From contig JAFTIM010000006.1 of assembly GCA_017456885.1 (NCBI GenBank), forward strand, positions 1 through 64,000: DNA of 64,000 nt, read 5' to 3'. A model generated the notes under the pieces. It did no database searches. It saw nothing but the letters and a program-made list of their open reading frames with translations, and was not told where the DNA came from. Positions 17,201 through 26,585 of this stretch are shown here, piece by piece; the stretch's first letter is position 1; each line of letters opens with the position of its first letter. A program made the translations under genes and the position numbers. Source of the DNA: Paludibacteraceae bacterium. Its GTDB lineage: Bacteria > Bacteroidota > Bacteroidia > Bacteroidales > Paludibacteraceae.

Positions 17201-18085
17201 ATGAGTTTTCTTAAAGCAATATTTGAGCAAACATCGTTCATCGGCAAGCTACTGATTGTTTTTACCACCCTTGTCTTTTTCCTCTCAATCGGGTCTGCAA
17301 TTTCGTTGCTTGTTACCCCCGCATTCGGGGACGACATTGTTGCACTAAAAATCACACAAGCCGTTTTATCGATTTTCGGATTTATTTTTCCGGCAGTTAT
17401 CTGTGCTTGTTTTTTCGACAAAAATGCTGTTCGATACCTTTCTGTTTCAACTCAAACAAAGGCCTTGTTTTATCTGCTTGCAGCAATGATTGTTGTTATT
17501 GCAATACCTGCCATCAATTTCACAGCTGACTTGAACGAGAAAATCGTGTTGCCGGAATGGCTATCACATATCGAAAAATGGATGAAACAACAAGAAGCGA
17601 CAAACAACGCGCTCACCGAGAGGTTTTTATCAGCCACTTCGTGGAGCGGGTTTCTCGGCAATTTGGTTGTTATGGCTCTCATTCCGGCTTTCTCTGAAGA
17701 ACTCTTTTTCAGAGGACTATTGCAAAAAACCTTTACAAAAACATTCGGCACTCACGCAGGTATTTGGTTATCTGCTCTAATTTTCAGTGCCATACATCTG
17801 CAATTCTATGGTTTTTTTCCACGAATGTTTTTAGGAGCCATATTCGGCTATTTTGTTTATTGGTCGGGGTCGATTCTTCCATCTGTTGTGGCACATTTTA
17901 TAAACAATGCCACCGTGGTAACTTTATCTTTTTTCTGCTGCCAACAAACAATTGACGAATTTTCGCATATAGGCACTGCAAACCAATGGCCGATAGCAGT
18001 CGTAAGTTTTGGTGTATGTGGATTGTTGTTATGGTTTTTCCGCAGATACCGCCTCAAAGCAAATGACGACGCTCACGTACGATAA
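17201..18085 (+). CDS. CPBP family intramembrane metalloprotease
   Basis: 294 residues with about seven membrane segments. The three CPBP (Abi/Rce1-like) motifs are present: EELFFRGLLQK (EExxxR), FSAIHLQFYG and the C-terminal VAHFINNA (HxxxN). Members cleave prenylated or other membrane substrates; some protect against bacteriocins. It is co-transcribed with recJ (3 nt gap), and its 3' end overlaps the opposite-strand gene 18054-18452 by 32 nt. Confidence 0.92.
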   Translation: MSFLKAIFEQTSFIGKLLIVFTTLVFFLSIGSAISLLVTPAFGDDIVALKITQAVLSIFGFIFPAVICACFFDKNAVRYLSVSTQTKALFYLLAAMIVVIAIPAINFTADLNEKIVLPEWLSHIEKWMKQQEATNNALTERFLSATSWSGFLGNLVVMALIPAFSEELFFRGLLQKTFTKTFGTHAGIWLSALIFSAIHLQFYGFFPRMFLGAIFGYFVYWSGSILPSVVAHFINNATVVTLSFFCCQQTIDEFSHIGTANQWPIAVVSFGVCGLLLWFFRRYRLKANDDAHVR

Positions 18086-18452
18086 GCAATGCTTGCTCTT
18101 TTAATTCGTCGGGCAAAGCAATATTTCTCAATTGCAAACTACGAAGCCAACCCGCCACATCGCTTTCGCGAAGCGTAAGAAAAACCTCTTCCAATTGTTT
18201 TTGTTCTTCTATGGTATAAGTAGCGGCATCTTTACCTGAAAGCACGTCCAATTCCTCATCATCAAAATAGATTATCTGATTGGTCTTACTTAATAGAGAA
18301 TCCCGCTCACAAACTTCATGTGCGCCACAGCAATCGGACGGTATCTCCTTATGTTCATCCGCATCTATTGTCAGTGAGCGACGAGATACGAAAAAAGCCA
18401 ATGCACCCACCGCTACCAATATCAATAATGCTATCAACAACAACCAAAGCAT
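18054..18452 (-). CDS. Small Cys-rich membrane protein
   Basis: 132 residues: one N-terminal membrane helix (about 2-23), then SDCCGAHEVCERDSLL near 39-54 with three cysteines and a histidine that could bind metal or an iron-sulfur cluster, then an acidic helical domain ending in KEQALLIVRERRHLL. I recall similar uncharacterised proteins in Bacteroides, so it is probably a real conserved gene despite overlapping the CPBP gene by 32 nt tail to tail. Function unknown. Confidence 0.8.
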   Translation of the reverse strand: MLWLLLIALLILVAVGALAFFVSRRSLTIDADEHKEIPSDCCGAHEVCERDSLLSKTNQIIYFDDEELDVLSGKDAATYTIEEQKQLEEVFLTLRESDVAGWLRSLQLRNIALPDELKEQALLIVRERRHLL

Positions 18453-18528
18453 ATTTTTATTCTTTATTGGACAAAGATAAAGATTTTACCCGCATCGTTT
18501 GCCCCTCAATCCCCCCGTATGTAAGAAA

Positions 18529-18552
18529 AACGCTACATAGTGTAGCGTTTTT
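18529..18552 (-). terminator. ftsH terminator
   Basis: AACGCTACA and TGTAGCGTT form a perfect 9-bp stem with a 3-nt loop, and T-rich tails on both sides. It lies just past the ftsH stop and could also work on the other strand. Confidence 0.8.
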
Positions 18553-18577
18553 TCTCTTTGTTCATACTTTTAGTAAA

Positions 18578-20557
18578 TCAGTTTTGCGATTCCGTAACAT
18601 CCTCTTCGGCAGAGGGCTGTTCTGTATTCTGCAACAACTCTTCGGTACGCGACTTCCAAGGTCTTTTTCCAAATACAGCCTCTACATCTTCAGCAAAAAT
18701 AACCTCTCTCTCCACTAACAATTCAGCAAGGCGATTATGTCCTTCTCTATGTGTTTCAAGCAACTCTTTTGCACGCTGATATTGCTCTGCAATTATTTTT
18801 TTTGCCTCCTCGTCAATAAGTTCTGCCGTCTTTTCACTATAAGGTTTCGTAAAATTATAATCGTTTCCTGTAGAGTCGTAAAAACTCATGTTTTTTACTT
18901 TGTCGCTCATACCAAAGTAAGTAACCATAGCATAAGCACGTTTAGTTACTCGCTCCAAATCATTCATTGCTCCCGTTGACATCGTTCCAAAGAAAACCTC
19001 TTCGGCAGCACGTCCTCCCAATGTAGCGCACATTTCGTCAAGAATATGCTCTTTGGTCGTCAACTGACGTTCTTCGGGCAAATACCATGCGGCTCCCAGA
19101 GCCTCGCCTCGTGGCACGATTGTAACCTTAACCAATGGGTTAGCATATTCGAGCAACCAACTGATTGTAGCATGACCCGCCTCGTGGTAAGCAATAGATT
19201 TTTTTTCTTCTTGCGTAATTATTTTCGTTTTCTTTTCCAACCCACCAATGATACGATCAACAGCAGCCAAAAAGTCCTCTTTTTCCACCAAATCCTTATT
19301 GTTACGGGCAGCTATCAAAGCCGCTTCGTTGCATACATTGGCAATTTCCGCACCCGAAAATCCGGGTGTTTGTCGAGCAAGAAAGTCCACATCAAGCGTT
19401 TTATCAATCTTTAACGGCAATAAATGAACTTGAAAAATTGCTTTTCGTTCATTTAAATCAGGTAATTCCACATGAATCTGTCTATCAAAACGCCCTGCAC
19501 GAAGCAATGCTTTATCCAAAATTTCCGCCCGATTGGTGGCTGCAAGAATAATCACTCCGCTATTCGTACCAAAACCGTCCATTTCCGTTAAAAGTTGATT
19601 TAAGGTATTCTCACGTTCATCATTCGAATGAGAAATATTCTTACCACGAGCGCGCCCTATGGCATCAATTTCGTCTATAAAAATAATACAAGGAGCTTTC
19701 TCTTTGGCTTGACGAAACAAATCGCGTACTCGTGAAGCACCCACACCTACAAACATTTCCACGAAATCGGAACCCGACATCGAAAAGAAAGGAACATCAG
19801 CTTCTCCTGCCACTGCCTTTGCAAGCAACGTTTTTCCTGTCCCCGGAGGGCCTACAAGCAAAGCTCCCTTAGGTATTTTTCCCCCCAAACGACGGTATTT
19901 CTCGGGGTCTTTCAAAAACGATACAATCTCTTCCACTTCTTGTTTGGCTCCCTCAAGACCTGCCACATCTTTAAATGTAACTTTTTCGGACGTTCCCTTA
20001 TCAAACAGCTTCGCCTGCGATTTCCCCACACTGAAAATACCACCACCGCCTGCTGCACTACTCGACATACGTCGCATAATGAACATGAAGAAAAACAACA
20101 TCAGCAAAAATGGAACTACAGACCAAATAATATCCTCATAACTTCGTGCCTGCTCATAACGATATTCACCCGTATAAACTCCATCATTGCGATATTTCGC
20201 TATCATTTTTTCAAATTCTTCAACCGAAGGTATTGATACTTCTATCAAAGCTTTCGTTGTCAATGTATCAATTTTTTCGCCAAATACTTGTTCCATACAA
20301 GGCGTTTTCACTTCTGCCTCAAGTTGATTCCGATTTGAAAAAACAGTAATTTTCGAAATGCAGTTATCAGCAACCAAAGCTTCAAATTTCGAATAAGATA
20401 TCTCTCGTGTAAAACCATTCTTATCTAAAAAGATAGAAAGCAAGAATAGGATTGCGATGGAAAGATAAATCCAATAGAAATTAAACTTTGGAGTAAATCC
20501 TTTTTTATTGTTTCTGTTAGGAGTAAATATATCCTTCTTATTATTTTCTTTTTCCAT
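18578..20557 (-). CDS. ftsH: ATP-dependent zinc metalloprotease FtsH
   Basis: 659 residues from the ATG at 20557; an in-frame ATG at 20572 would overlap rsfS and is less likely. There are two membrane segments (about 25-45 and 145-165), an AAA domain with Walker A GPPGTGKT and Walker [13 protein letters not shown], the SRH region, and the protease motif HEAGH (in [13 protein letters not shown]). FtsH degrades membrane and short-lived cytoplasmic proteins. It starts 7 nt after rsfS, the standard Bacteroidota pairing. The acidic C-terminal tail is family-typical. Confidence 0.97.
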   Translation of the reverse strand: MEKENNKKDIFTPNRNNKKGFTPKFNFYWIYLSIAILFLLSIFLDKNGFTREISYSKFEALVADNCISKITVFSNRNQLEAEVKTPCMEQVFGEKIDTLTTKALIEVSIPSVEEFEKMIAKYRNDGVYTGEYRYEQARSYEDIIWSVVPFLLMLFFFMFIMRRMSSSAAGGGGIFSVGKSQAKLFDKGTSEKVTFKDVAGLEGAKQEVEEIVSFLKDPEKYRRLGGKIPKGALLVGPPGTGKTLLAKAVAGEADVPFFSMSGSDFVEMFVGVGASRVRDLFRQAKEKAPCIIFIDEIDAIGRARGKNISHSNDERENTLNQLLTEMDGFGTNSGVIILAATNRAEILDKALLRAGRFDRQIHVELPDLNERKAIFQVHLLPLKIDKTLDVDFLARQTPGFSGAEIANVCNEAALIAARNNKDLVEKEDFLAAVDRIIGGLEKKTKIITQEEKKSIAYHEAGHATISWLLEYANPLVKVTIVPRGEALGAAWYLPEERQLTTKEHILDEMCATLGGRAAEEVFFGTMSTGAMNDLERVTKRAYAMVTYFGMSDKVKNMSFYDSTGNDYNFTKPYSEKTAELIDEEAKKIIAEQYQRAKELLETHREGHNRLAELLVEREVIFAEDVEAVFGKRPWKSRTEELLQNTEQPSAEEDVTESQN

Positions 20558-20564
20558 GATTTTT

Positions 20565-20936
20565 CTAATCAATATCCGCTATTTCGTTCAGTTCGGCATC
20601 AGACCAAAGATGCTCTATGTCATAAAACTCACGTATTTCAGGCTGAAATACATGCACAATCAACTCCCCATAATCCATAGCCACCCAATTTGCAGCCTCC
20701 AATCCATCTACAGCAAAAGGCTTTACACCTGCAACTTCACGAACAAAATTTTTTACTTCAGTTGCGATAGACGCTACATGTGTCGAAGAATTACCTTCGC
20801 AAATTATAAAAAAAACACAAGGGGCGTCTAACTTTTGCATATCAACGGTTACAATCCGTTTCGCTTTTGCCTCCTGCATTCCTTTAACAATCGTATCAAC
20901 AAATTGTTCAATCGGTTTATCATTCATAAAATTCAA
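20565..20936 (-). CDS. rsfS: Ribosome silencing factor RsfS
   Basis: 123 residues of the Iojap/RsfS family: KRIVTVDMQKLDAPCVFFIICEGNSSTHVASIA and NWVAMDYGELIVHVF are diagnostic. RsfS binds L14 and blocks subunit joining when nutrients are scarce. The -7 element at 20944-20951 puts the transcript start very near the ATG at 20936, so the second ATG (20927, MNDKP) may be the one used. Confidence 0.95.
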   Translation of the reverse strand: MNFMNDKPIEQFVDTIVKGMQEAKAKRIVTVDMQKLDAPCVFFIICEGNSSTHVASIATEVKNFVREVAGVKPFAVDGLEAANWVAMDYGELIVHVFQPEIREFYDIEHLWSDAELNEIADID

Positions 20937-20943
20937 ATTTATG

Positions 20944-20951
20944 CAAATATA
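20944..20951 (-). promoter_or_regulatory. -7 promoter element for rsfS-ftsH
   Basis: TATATTTG on the minus strand, an exact consensus match 7 nt before the first ATG. Confidence 0.65.
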
Positions 20952-20993
20952 GTGAAAAGAAAAACATCAATTTAGAATAAAGGTTTTTTAACA

Positions 20994-21025
20994 AAAAGAG
21001 GGTTGGCTTCTGCCAACCCTCTTTT
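20994..21025 (-). terminator. Terminator after OmpA/TPR lipoprotein gene
   Basis: A perfect 14-bp stem (20994-21007 with 21012-21025) with a TTCT loop, followed by T on the minus strand. Confidence 0.85.
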
Positions 21026-21043
21026 AAATCAGTATCTTATAGT

Positions 21044-22741
21044 TTATTTTACGATTTCTGCAAATTTAGCATCAGATGCGTAATTAGCGAACTCAATATC
21101 TTTTTTAGCATACTCTGCTTTTGCTGCACACAATTCAACCGACTTTTGAAGATTTTCATATACAGCTGCATTGTCGTTAACACGAGCACCTACAATAGCA
21201 AGCAAATAATATGTCAAAGCATCTTTTTGAGCAACTTGATTCAAAGCAGCACGAGCAGCGTTGAAATCGCCTGTCAAAATTTTTGCCAAACCTTCGTTGT
21301 TAACATTCGAACCATTCAAAACTTCAGCAGCTTTTTGGTATTCAGCTTTCTTAATCAAAAGAGCACCTTGAGCCAACTCCAAGTTTTCACCTACATTAGC
21401 CGATTTTCCAAAGTATTCTTCTGCAGCTGTCAAGTTTTTGTTTGCCAAAGCAATCAATCCTGCGTTAAAGTTAGCTTCAGGAGCATCAGCTTTAAATTCT
21501 ACAGCTTTTTTAATCATACGCTCTGCATCAGCAAATTTACCTTGTTGATAAAGAGTGATACCCAAGTTGTTATACGCTCTCCAATCGCTACTGTTACGTG
21601 CAATTACTTTATTGTAGATTTCTACTTTTTCGTCAAGATTTGTAAACAATTTAGCAGAATAAAGCAACTCTTCCAAATTCAAAGCAGCATCGTTGTTTTT
21701 AGCCAAATCCTTAATCTCTTCATCAGATTTTCCAATTACGTCAACCGACAAAGTCATTTGCGAACGGCGAAGTTTCGGAAGGATTTCATTTGCGATAGCT
21801 TTATAAACTTCTGAAATGTTTTTAATTTCACGTTCACGTTCTTCAGGATCTTGGTACATCGACAAAACTCGCAAGATAACCTCTTTGTCATCAATTTCAG
21901 ACTCTTGCATCAATGCTTGGAAGCCGTCCCAATCCTCTGCTGTAAATTTAGCATTAACAGCTACTTCGGCTTTCAATTTTTTCATTTGTTTTGCAATGTA
22001 TTTATTTGTCTCTTTTTCACGACGTTCTGCCAATTTTTCGTTCAACGACAACGATCCATCAGGCGAAGCATACGACGAAATTTCGATTCCTTTCAATTCT
22101 TCGTTTTGAGCATCTTTAGCATCTTGTACTTTTTGTATCAAAGCAGCAATTTCATCTTTTGACAACTCAGAAGAACGGATTTCCGATTGTTGAATTGCAA
22201 AGAAAATATCCGCTTTTTTCTTCTCTGTAATAACACGTTGAAAATTATCCTCTGCAATAACAGGTGTCAATGCTTGGAAATTTACAAGCTCAGGAGTAGC
22301 CAAAATACCGGGAACGATTTCTACTACGCCCAAATCATACTCTTTATCTTTGATTTTAGCCTTAACTCGCAAACAGAAATTCGATTTCAAATATTTTTCA
22401 TCATAATCAAATGCAGTGATGAAGCTATAAGGACCTCCAACTTTATATTTTACAACTTCGTTGTTATCCTTCACTTTTTCTCCCTGATAAAGAACGTCTT
22501 TATCTGCAATTGTGTCTGTTTCTGTTGCTAAAATAGGGGTAATTGTCAACTCCATTTTTGTTTTAAAATACTTTTCAGGATAATTAACTTTCACCTCCAT
22601 TCTTACCTTACCAGAATGACTTTCTACCGGAGTAGGAACAACTGTTACATACTCTTTCAACAATTCTTTTGGTTTACCGCAACCAACAACCAACGATAAA
22701 ACCAAACAAGCCGAAACGACTGAAAATAAATGTTTTCTCAT
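21044..22741 (-). CDS. OmpA-like/TPR outer-membrane lipoprotein
   Basis: 565 residues with a lipoprotein signal peptide (lipobox VVGC at about 18-21). A beta-rich N-terminal region follows (about 30-180), then a segment resembling the OmpA peptidoglycan-binding domain (ISSYASPDGSLSLNEKLAERR, about 225-245), and C-terminal TPR repeats (WRAYNNLGITLYQQGKFADAERMIKKA and following, about 390-540). It is probably a periplasm-facing lipoprotein scaffold. Monocistronic, with its own promoter and terminator. Homologues are common in Bacteroidales but I cannot name its function. Confidence 0.88.
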   Translation of the reverse strand: MRKHLFSVVSACLVLSLVVGCGKPKELLKEYVTVVPTPVESHSGKVRMEVKVNYPEKYFKTKMELTITPILATETDTIADKDVLYQGEKVKDNNEVVKYKVGGPYSFITAFDYDEKYLKSNFCLRVKAKIKDKEYDLGVVEIVPGILATPELVNFQALTPVIAEDNFQRVITEKKKADIFFAIQQSEIRSSELSKDEIAALIQKVQDAKDAQNEELKGIEISSYASPDGSLSLNEKLAERREKETNKYIAKQMKKLKAEVAVNAKFTAEDWDGFQALMQESEIDDKEVILRVLSMYQDPEEREREIKNISEVYKAIANEILPKLRRSQMTLSVDVIGKSDEEIKDLAKNNDAALNLEELLYSAKLFTNLDEKVEIYNKVIARNSSDWRAYNNLGITLYQQGKFADAERMIKKAVEFKADAPEANFNAGLIALANKNLTAAEEYFGKSANVGENLELAQGALLIKKAEYQKAAEVLNGSNVNNEGLAKILTGDFNAARAALNQVAQKDALTYYLLAIVGARVNDNAAVYENLQKSVELCAAKAEYAKKDIEFANYASDAKFAEIVK

Positions 22742-22801
22742 TTTTTTGATTTTTTGTTAATAATTAAGTTTACTTTTATTTACAATTCACAAAATATTAG
22801 G

Positions 22802-22809
22802 CAAATATA
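22802..22809 (-). promoter_or_regulatory. -7 promoter element for OmpA/TPR lipoprotein
   Basis: TATATTTG followed by CC on the minus strand, about 60 nt before the ATG. Confidence 0.65.
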
Positions 22810-22878
22810 GAAATAGTTAAATGAATAAATTAGTTATTTTTGTAAAAAAAATATATATTTTTTACATAGTCAAACGTA

Positions 22879-22886
22879 TATATTTG
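22879..22886 (+). promoter_or_regulatory. -7 promoter element for radical SAM gene
   Basis: TATATTTG followed by CA, 29 nt before the ATG at 22916. Confidence 0.65.
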
Positions 22887-22915
22887 CAAATCAGCAAGAT
22901 AACTCAAATACCTAC

Positions 22916-23884
22916 ATGAAAAATTCTTGCCGTACATTTTATCTCAAAGTAAAAAATTTGCTACTGAATTACCTCTCCTTTGCGCTTAATTCAGAAAAAA
23001 TACATTCACATGCGTGCCCTGTTTTTATCTCTTTAGAAACTGCTGCCGTATGCAATCTGCATTGTCCCGAATGTGCCATCGGGCAACACCGCTTTAAAAG
23101 ACGTCCTTTCATGGGCATTGACATGTTTCACAAAATAGTTGACGAGGTTGCAAGTCAAACGTTAAAAATACTGCTCTATTTTCAAGGAGAACCGCTACTT
23201 CACCCACATATCATCGATATGATTCAATATGCCAACAATAAGCATCTTTACACATATTTATCTACCAATGCCCAAACGTTAGACAAGAATATGAGCGAAC
23301 AGATTGTAAAAAGTCGTTTGCGACATATTGTAATATCTATCGACGGAACTACACAGCAATCCTACGAACGGTATCGAGTAGGCGGCTCATTAGAGAAAGC
23401 TCTGTTTGCCATAAAATATCTTCAAGAAGCAAAAAAAACACACCATACCATATTCCCAAAAATAGAAGTTCAATTTGTAGTGTTTAAACACAATGAGAAC
23501 GAAATTGGAGCCATCAAAACTATGGGGAAACAATGGGGTGCCGATGTCGTAACCATCAAATCGGCACAGATTTATAACTATAAGCAAAAATCAGAAAGCA
23601 TTCCTTCGAAAAAAAAGTACAGCCGATATGTCCTCAAACACGGAGAATGGCAACTAAAAAAGAGCCTAAAAAACCATTGCTTCAGAAGTTGGGCAGGGAT
23701 AGTTATCAACTCCGAAGGCGATGTACTGCCATGCTGTTTTGATAAATTGAGTCAGTTCGTTTTCGGCAACGTACAAGATTCTTCGATAAAAGCGATTTTC
23801 CACAACCAAAAGGCAAAAGATTTTCGAAAACAAATAAGAATCAACAGGAAACACATTGAAATGTGCACAAATTGCACCGAATAA
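22916..23884 (+). CDS. Radical SAM/SPASM domain protein
   Basis: 322 residues. The [4Fe-4S] site is CNLHCPEC (Cys46, Cys50, Cys53) and the SAM-binding part has LYFQGEPLLHP and VISIDGTTQQSYERYRVGG. The C-terminal SPASM-type auxiliary cluster region has CFRSWAGIVINSEGDVLPCCFD and ends in MCTNCTE. Such enzymes modify peptides or small molecules. There is no obvious precursor peptide nearby apart from the small lipoprotein at 23933, which has its own promoter. The specific reaction is unknown. Confidence 0.92.
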   Translation: MKNSCRTFYLKVKNLLLNYLSFALNSEKIHSHACPVFISLETAAVCNLHCPECAIGQHRFKRRPFMGIDMFHKIVDEVASQTLKILLYFQGEPLLHPHIIDMIQYANNKHLYTYLSTNAQTLDKNMSEQIVKSRLRHIVISIDGTTQQSYERYRVGGSLEKALFAIKYLQEAKKTHHTIFPKIEVQFVVFKHNENEIGAIKTMGKQWGADVVTIKSAQIYNYKQKSESIPSKKKYSRYVLKHGEWQLKKSLKNHCFRSWAGIVINSEGDVLPCCFDKLSQFVFGNVQDSSIKAIFHNQKAKDFRKQIRINRKHIEMCTNCTE

Positions 23885-23895
23885 AATTTTTCGTT

Positions 23896-23903
23896 TATAT
23901 TTG
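23896..23903 (+). promoter_or_regulatory. -7 promoter element for small lipoprotein
   Basis: TATATTTG followed by CC, 29 nt before the ATG at 23933. Confidence 0.6.
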
Positions 23904-23932
23904 CCAAAAGCGAATCACAAAAAACATATACA

Positions 23933-24340
23933 ATGAACAAACGTATCATCTTTTTTTCACTGATAACATTATGCTTGTTTTCCCATTCGTGTATGCCTCC
24001 TGCCGATTATTGCGACACACTTGTTTTCGAAATCGGGAAATGCCGTGTTTCCATACATAAAGCACTGGAAAACAACACAAACGATTCTTGCAGCGAGGTC
24101 GAAAAACAACTACTCGCTTCAGAAAAAAAGATCCGGAATCTCGGGCATTTCAGAGATGAACACGAGTTGTACGACATAGCCTTAAAACTGATTGGATTCT
24201 ACAAACAAACTCTTGAAAACATTAAAGAAGGCGGTAGTTTACCCGAATTTAAATCCTCCGAACAAGATTTGCTGTCCGATTTGGAATTGGCACGCCAAAA
24301 GTTCATTAAAAAATTCGATTTAATACAATCGCAACTTTGA
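23933..24340 (+). CDS. Small lipoprotein of unknown function
   Basis: 135 residues. The signal peptide ends in a lipobox-like SHSC (Cys20). The mature part has two more cysteines in YCDTLVFEIGKC and SCSEVEK, and a helical, charged remainder up to KKFDLIQSQL. It ends 5 nt before the DUF2851 start codon, so they are co-transcribed. No family recognised. Confidence 0.75.
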   Translation: MNKRIIFFSLITLCLFSHSCMPPADYCDTLVFEIGKCRVSIHKALENNTNDSCSEVEKQLLASEKKIRNLGHFRDEHELYDIALKLIGFYKQTLENIKEGGSLPEFKSSEQDLLSDLELARQKFIKKFDLIQSQL

Positions 24341-24345
24341 ATACG

Positions 24346-25614
24346 ATGAACGAAGAACTACTCCACTACGTTTGGCGTTACAAGAAATTTCCACTCGGCA
24401 ACCTGCAGACTACCGATGGAGAACCGATTGAAATCATTGATTTTGGATTGCCTAACACAAATGAAGGAGCCGATTTTTCAAACGCAAAAATCAAGATTAA
24501 CAATCTAATCTGGGCTGGCGATGTAGAGATTCATCTGAAATCAAGCGATTGGCAGCAACACCAGCATCATAAAAACAGAGCCTACAACAATGTCATTTTG
24601 CATGTGGTGGCAGAATGCAATTGTCGGGTATTTGACGCCGACAACAGAGAAATTCCGCAACTTGAATTAAAGATTCCCAATCGCATCATCGACAATTTAT
24701 TCTCTCACGACATTCATTTTATCCTTTGCGAAAAATCTCTTGCAGAGTTAAAATCGTCCGTTGTAAAAGACGCTTGGCTGGAGTCGCTTTTGGTTGAGCG
24801 TTTTATTCGAAAAACAGAGGATATAAAAGCCGTCTTGGCACAAAACGGGAATGATTGGGAAAATGCTTTCTATCTTTTTTTAGCCCGTAATTTCGGTTTT
24901 GGGAAAAACGCTGATGCTTTCATGATGCTTGCAAAATCGCTACCGCTAAACTATCTGCGAAAGCATAAAGACAATTTTTTACAAACGGAAGCCTTGTTGT
25001 TCGGAGAAGCAGGGTTGCTCCCCGACAAGAGTTCCGACGATTACACCAATTTACTTATTCAGGAATATAATTTTTTGCGTCAGAAATTCCAACTGACACC
25101 CATACCGACGCACCTTTGGAAAATGTTTCGGCTACGACCGATGAATTTTCCGCATATACGCATCGCACAATTTGCAGCTTTATTGCAAAAATACGATTGT
25201 CTGTTTTCCAAAATCATCGAAAATCCCATCAAAGAGGCTTTGCACGAATTATTTCGTGTAGAAGTTTCCGATTTTTGGAACACACATTATAACTTTTCTA
25301 ACCCGAGCCGAAGTAGAAGCAAACACCTGACAAACAACTCACTTGATGCCATTATCATCAACTCCGTAATCCCGTTTTTGTTTGCTTATGGTCAACTTCA
25401 GGGTCGGGATTCGCTATGCGAACAAGCCCTAAATTTGCTCAACGAATTGCCTGCGGAGAAAAACAAAATCGTAGAAAAATTCCATCAACTACACTTCCCG
25501 ACACATTCTGCAGCCGACACACAAGCATTGTTGCAACTTAAAAACTGCTATTGCGATACACGGAAATGCCTACAATGCAGATTTTTCCACGAAATAACAA
25601 GCAACTCCTTTTAA
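24346..25614 (+). CDS. DUF2851 family protein
   Basis: 422 residues from ATG 24346; a TTG at 24337 overlaps the upstream stop and is less likely. It matches the DUF2851 family of Bacteroidota: LLHYVWRYKKFPLGNLQT, the GADFSNAKIKINNLIWAGDVEIHLKSSDW core, and a Cys-rich end (CYCDTRKCLQCRFFHEI) that may bind zinc. Function unknown. Its stop shares the TTAA with the oppositely oriented synthase gene. Confidence 0.9.
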   Translation: MNEELLHYVWRYKKFPLGNLQTTDGEPIEIIDFGLPNTNEGADFSNAKIKINNLIWAGDVEIHLKSSDWQQHQHHKNRAYNNVILHVVAECNCRVFDADNREIPQLELKIPNRIIDNLFSHDIHFILCEKSLAELKSSVVKDAWLESLLVERFIRKTEDIKAVLAQNGNDWENAFYLFLARNFGFGKNADAFMMLAKSLPLNYLRKHKDNFLQTEALLFGEAGLLPDKSSDDYTNLLIQEYNFLRQKFQLTPIPTHLWKMFRLRPMNFPHIRIAQFAALLQKYDCLFSKIIENPIKEALHELFRVEVSDFWNTHYNFSNPSRSRSKHLTNNSLDAIIINSVIPFLFAYGQLQGRDSLCEQALNLLNELPAEKNKIVEKFHQLHFPTHSAADTQALLQLKNCYCDTRKCLQCRFFHEITSNSF

Positions 25615-26504
25615 CGAAAAACCTTGAAAAACTCTTTTGGAACAGGTAGTTCAAACGACAATTTTTGTCGTGTAACGGGGTGGTTAAACGCCAACAAATG
25701 AGCATGTAAGGCCAAACGATTCATTACGGGCGAGGCTCCGTTCCCATATTTTCTGTCGCCAACAACAGGATGACCGATACTTGCCATTTGAACACGAATT
25801 TGGTTGGTACGTCCGGTTTCCAATCGCAACTCTATCAACGAATAATCGGCATTATTCTGCAATTTTTCATAATGCGTTATCGATTTTTTTCCTCCATTGT
25901 CGGTAAACGAAGAATATACGCGAGTCGTTTTAGGATTTTCGGTCAACCACGAGACAACGGTATCGTTTTCTTTTTCCACCACGCCTTCTACCAAAGCCGT
26001 ATATGCACGATCGGTTGTAACCAATTTCCAATTATCCCGCATAAATTCCTGCAGTTCTCTACTTTTGGCAAAAACTAACAAACCAGAGGTCTCCCTATCC
26101 AAACGATGCACTACAAAAACACCGTTTCTCGGATTTGCTTTTCGCACATAGGTTTTCAAAACGGAAAGCACCGTGCTCTCTCTTGAACCAACATTTGTCG
26201 GGACGGTCAATATTCCTGCCTTTTTTTCCACAACCAACAAGTCGTTGTCTTCGAACACGATTCGTAACTTCGGATGAATCAGCTCCATGTTAGCTACCGA
26301 AGTCAATACAACAACTTTATCGCCAACAGAAAGTGCGTAATTATATTGTGTTTCAACACGATTGTTAACCTGTACTTGCCGATGCGACAACAACGATTTG
26401 ACAGAGGTTCGGCTCATTCCGCCCATTTTCTGCAAAAGAAATTCCATCAGCCCCATCGGCTGCGAAACATGCAAATCGGTTTGTTTTGTTTTTTGTTTTC
26501 TCAT
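25611..26504 (-). CDS. RluA family pseudouridine synthase
   Basis: 297 residues from ATG 26504; an in-frame ATG at 26585 would run through the terminator at 26538-26571. An N-terminal S4-like segment (MEFLLQKMGGMSRTSVKSLLSHRQVQVNN) precedes the catalytic domain with the active-site Asp in VHRLDRETSGLLVFAKS. The GRTNQIRVQMASIGHPVVGDRKYG block follows. The target uridine in rRNA or tRNA cannot be read from sequence. Confidence 0.93.
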   Translation of the reverse strand: MRKQKTKQTDLHVSQPMGLMEFLLQKMGGMSRTSVKSLLSHRQVQVNNRVETQYNYALSVGDKVVVLTSVANMELIHPKLRIVFEDNDLLVVEKKAGILTVPTNVGSRESTVLSVLKTYVRKANPRNGVFVVHRLDRETSGLLVFAKSRELQEFMRDNWKLVTTDRAYTALVEGVVEKENDTVVSWLTENPKTTRVYSSFTDNGGKKSITHYEKLQNNADYSLIELRLETGRTNQIRVQMASIGHPVVGDRKYGNGASPVMNRLALHAHLLAFNHPVTRQKLSFELPVPKEFFKVFR

Positions 26505-26537
26505 AAACTCATTTTTTGCGATTGCGAAGATAATACT

Positions 26538-26571
26538 AAAAAAGGTTCGAGTAAAACCCGAACCTTTTTTT
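26538..26571 (-). terminator. Terminator after GEVED protein gene
   Basis: AAAAAAGGTTCG and CGAACCTTTTTT form a perfect 12-bp stem and can act on both strands. It lies between the GEVED gene stop and the synthase start. Confidence 0.85.
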
Positions 26572-26585
26572 AAACCAAAGTTCAC

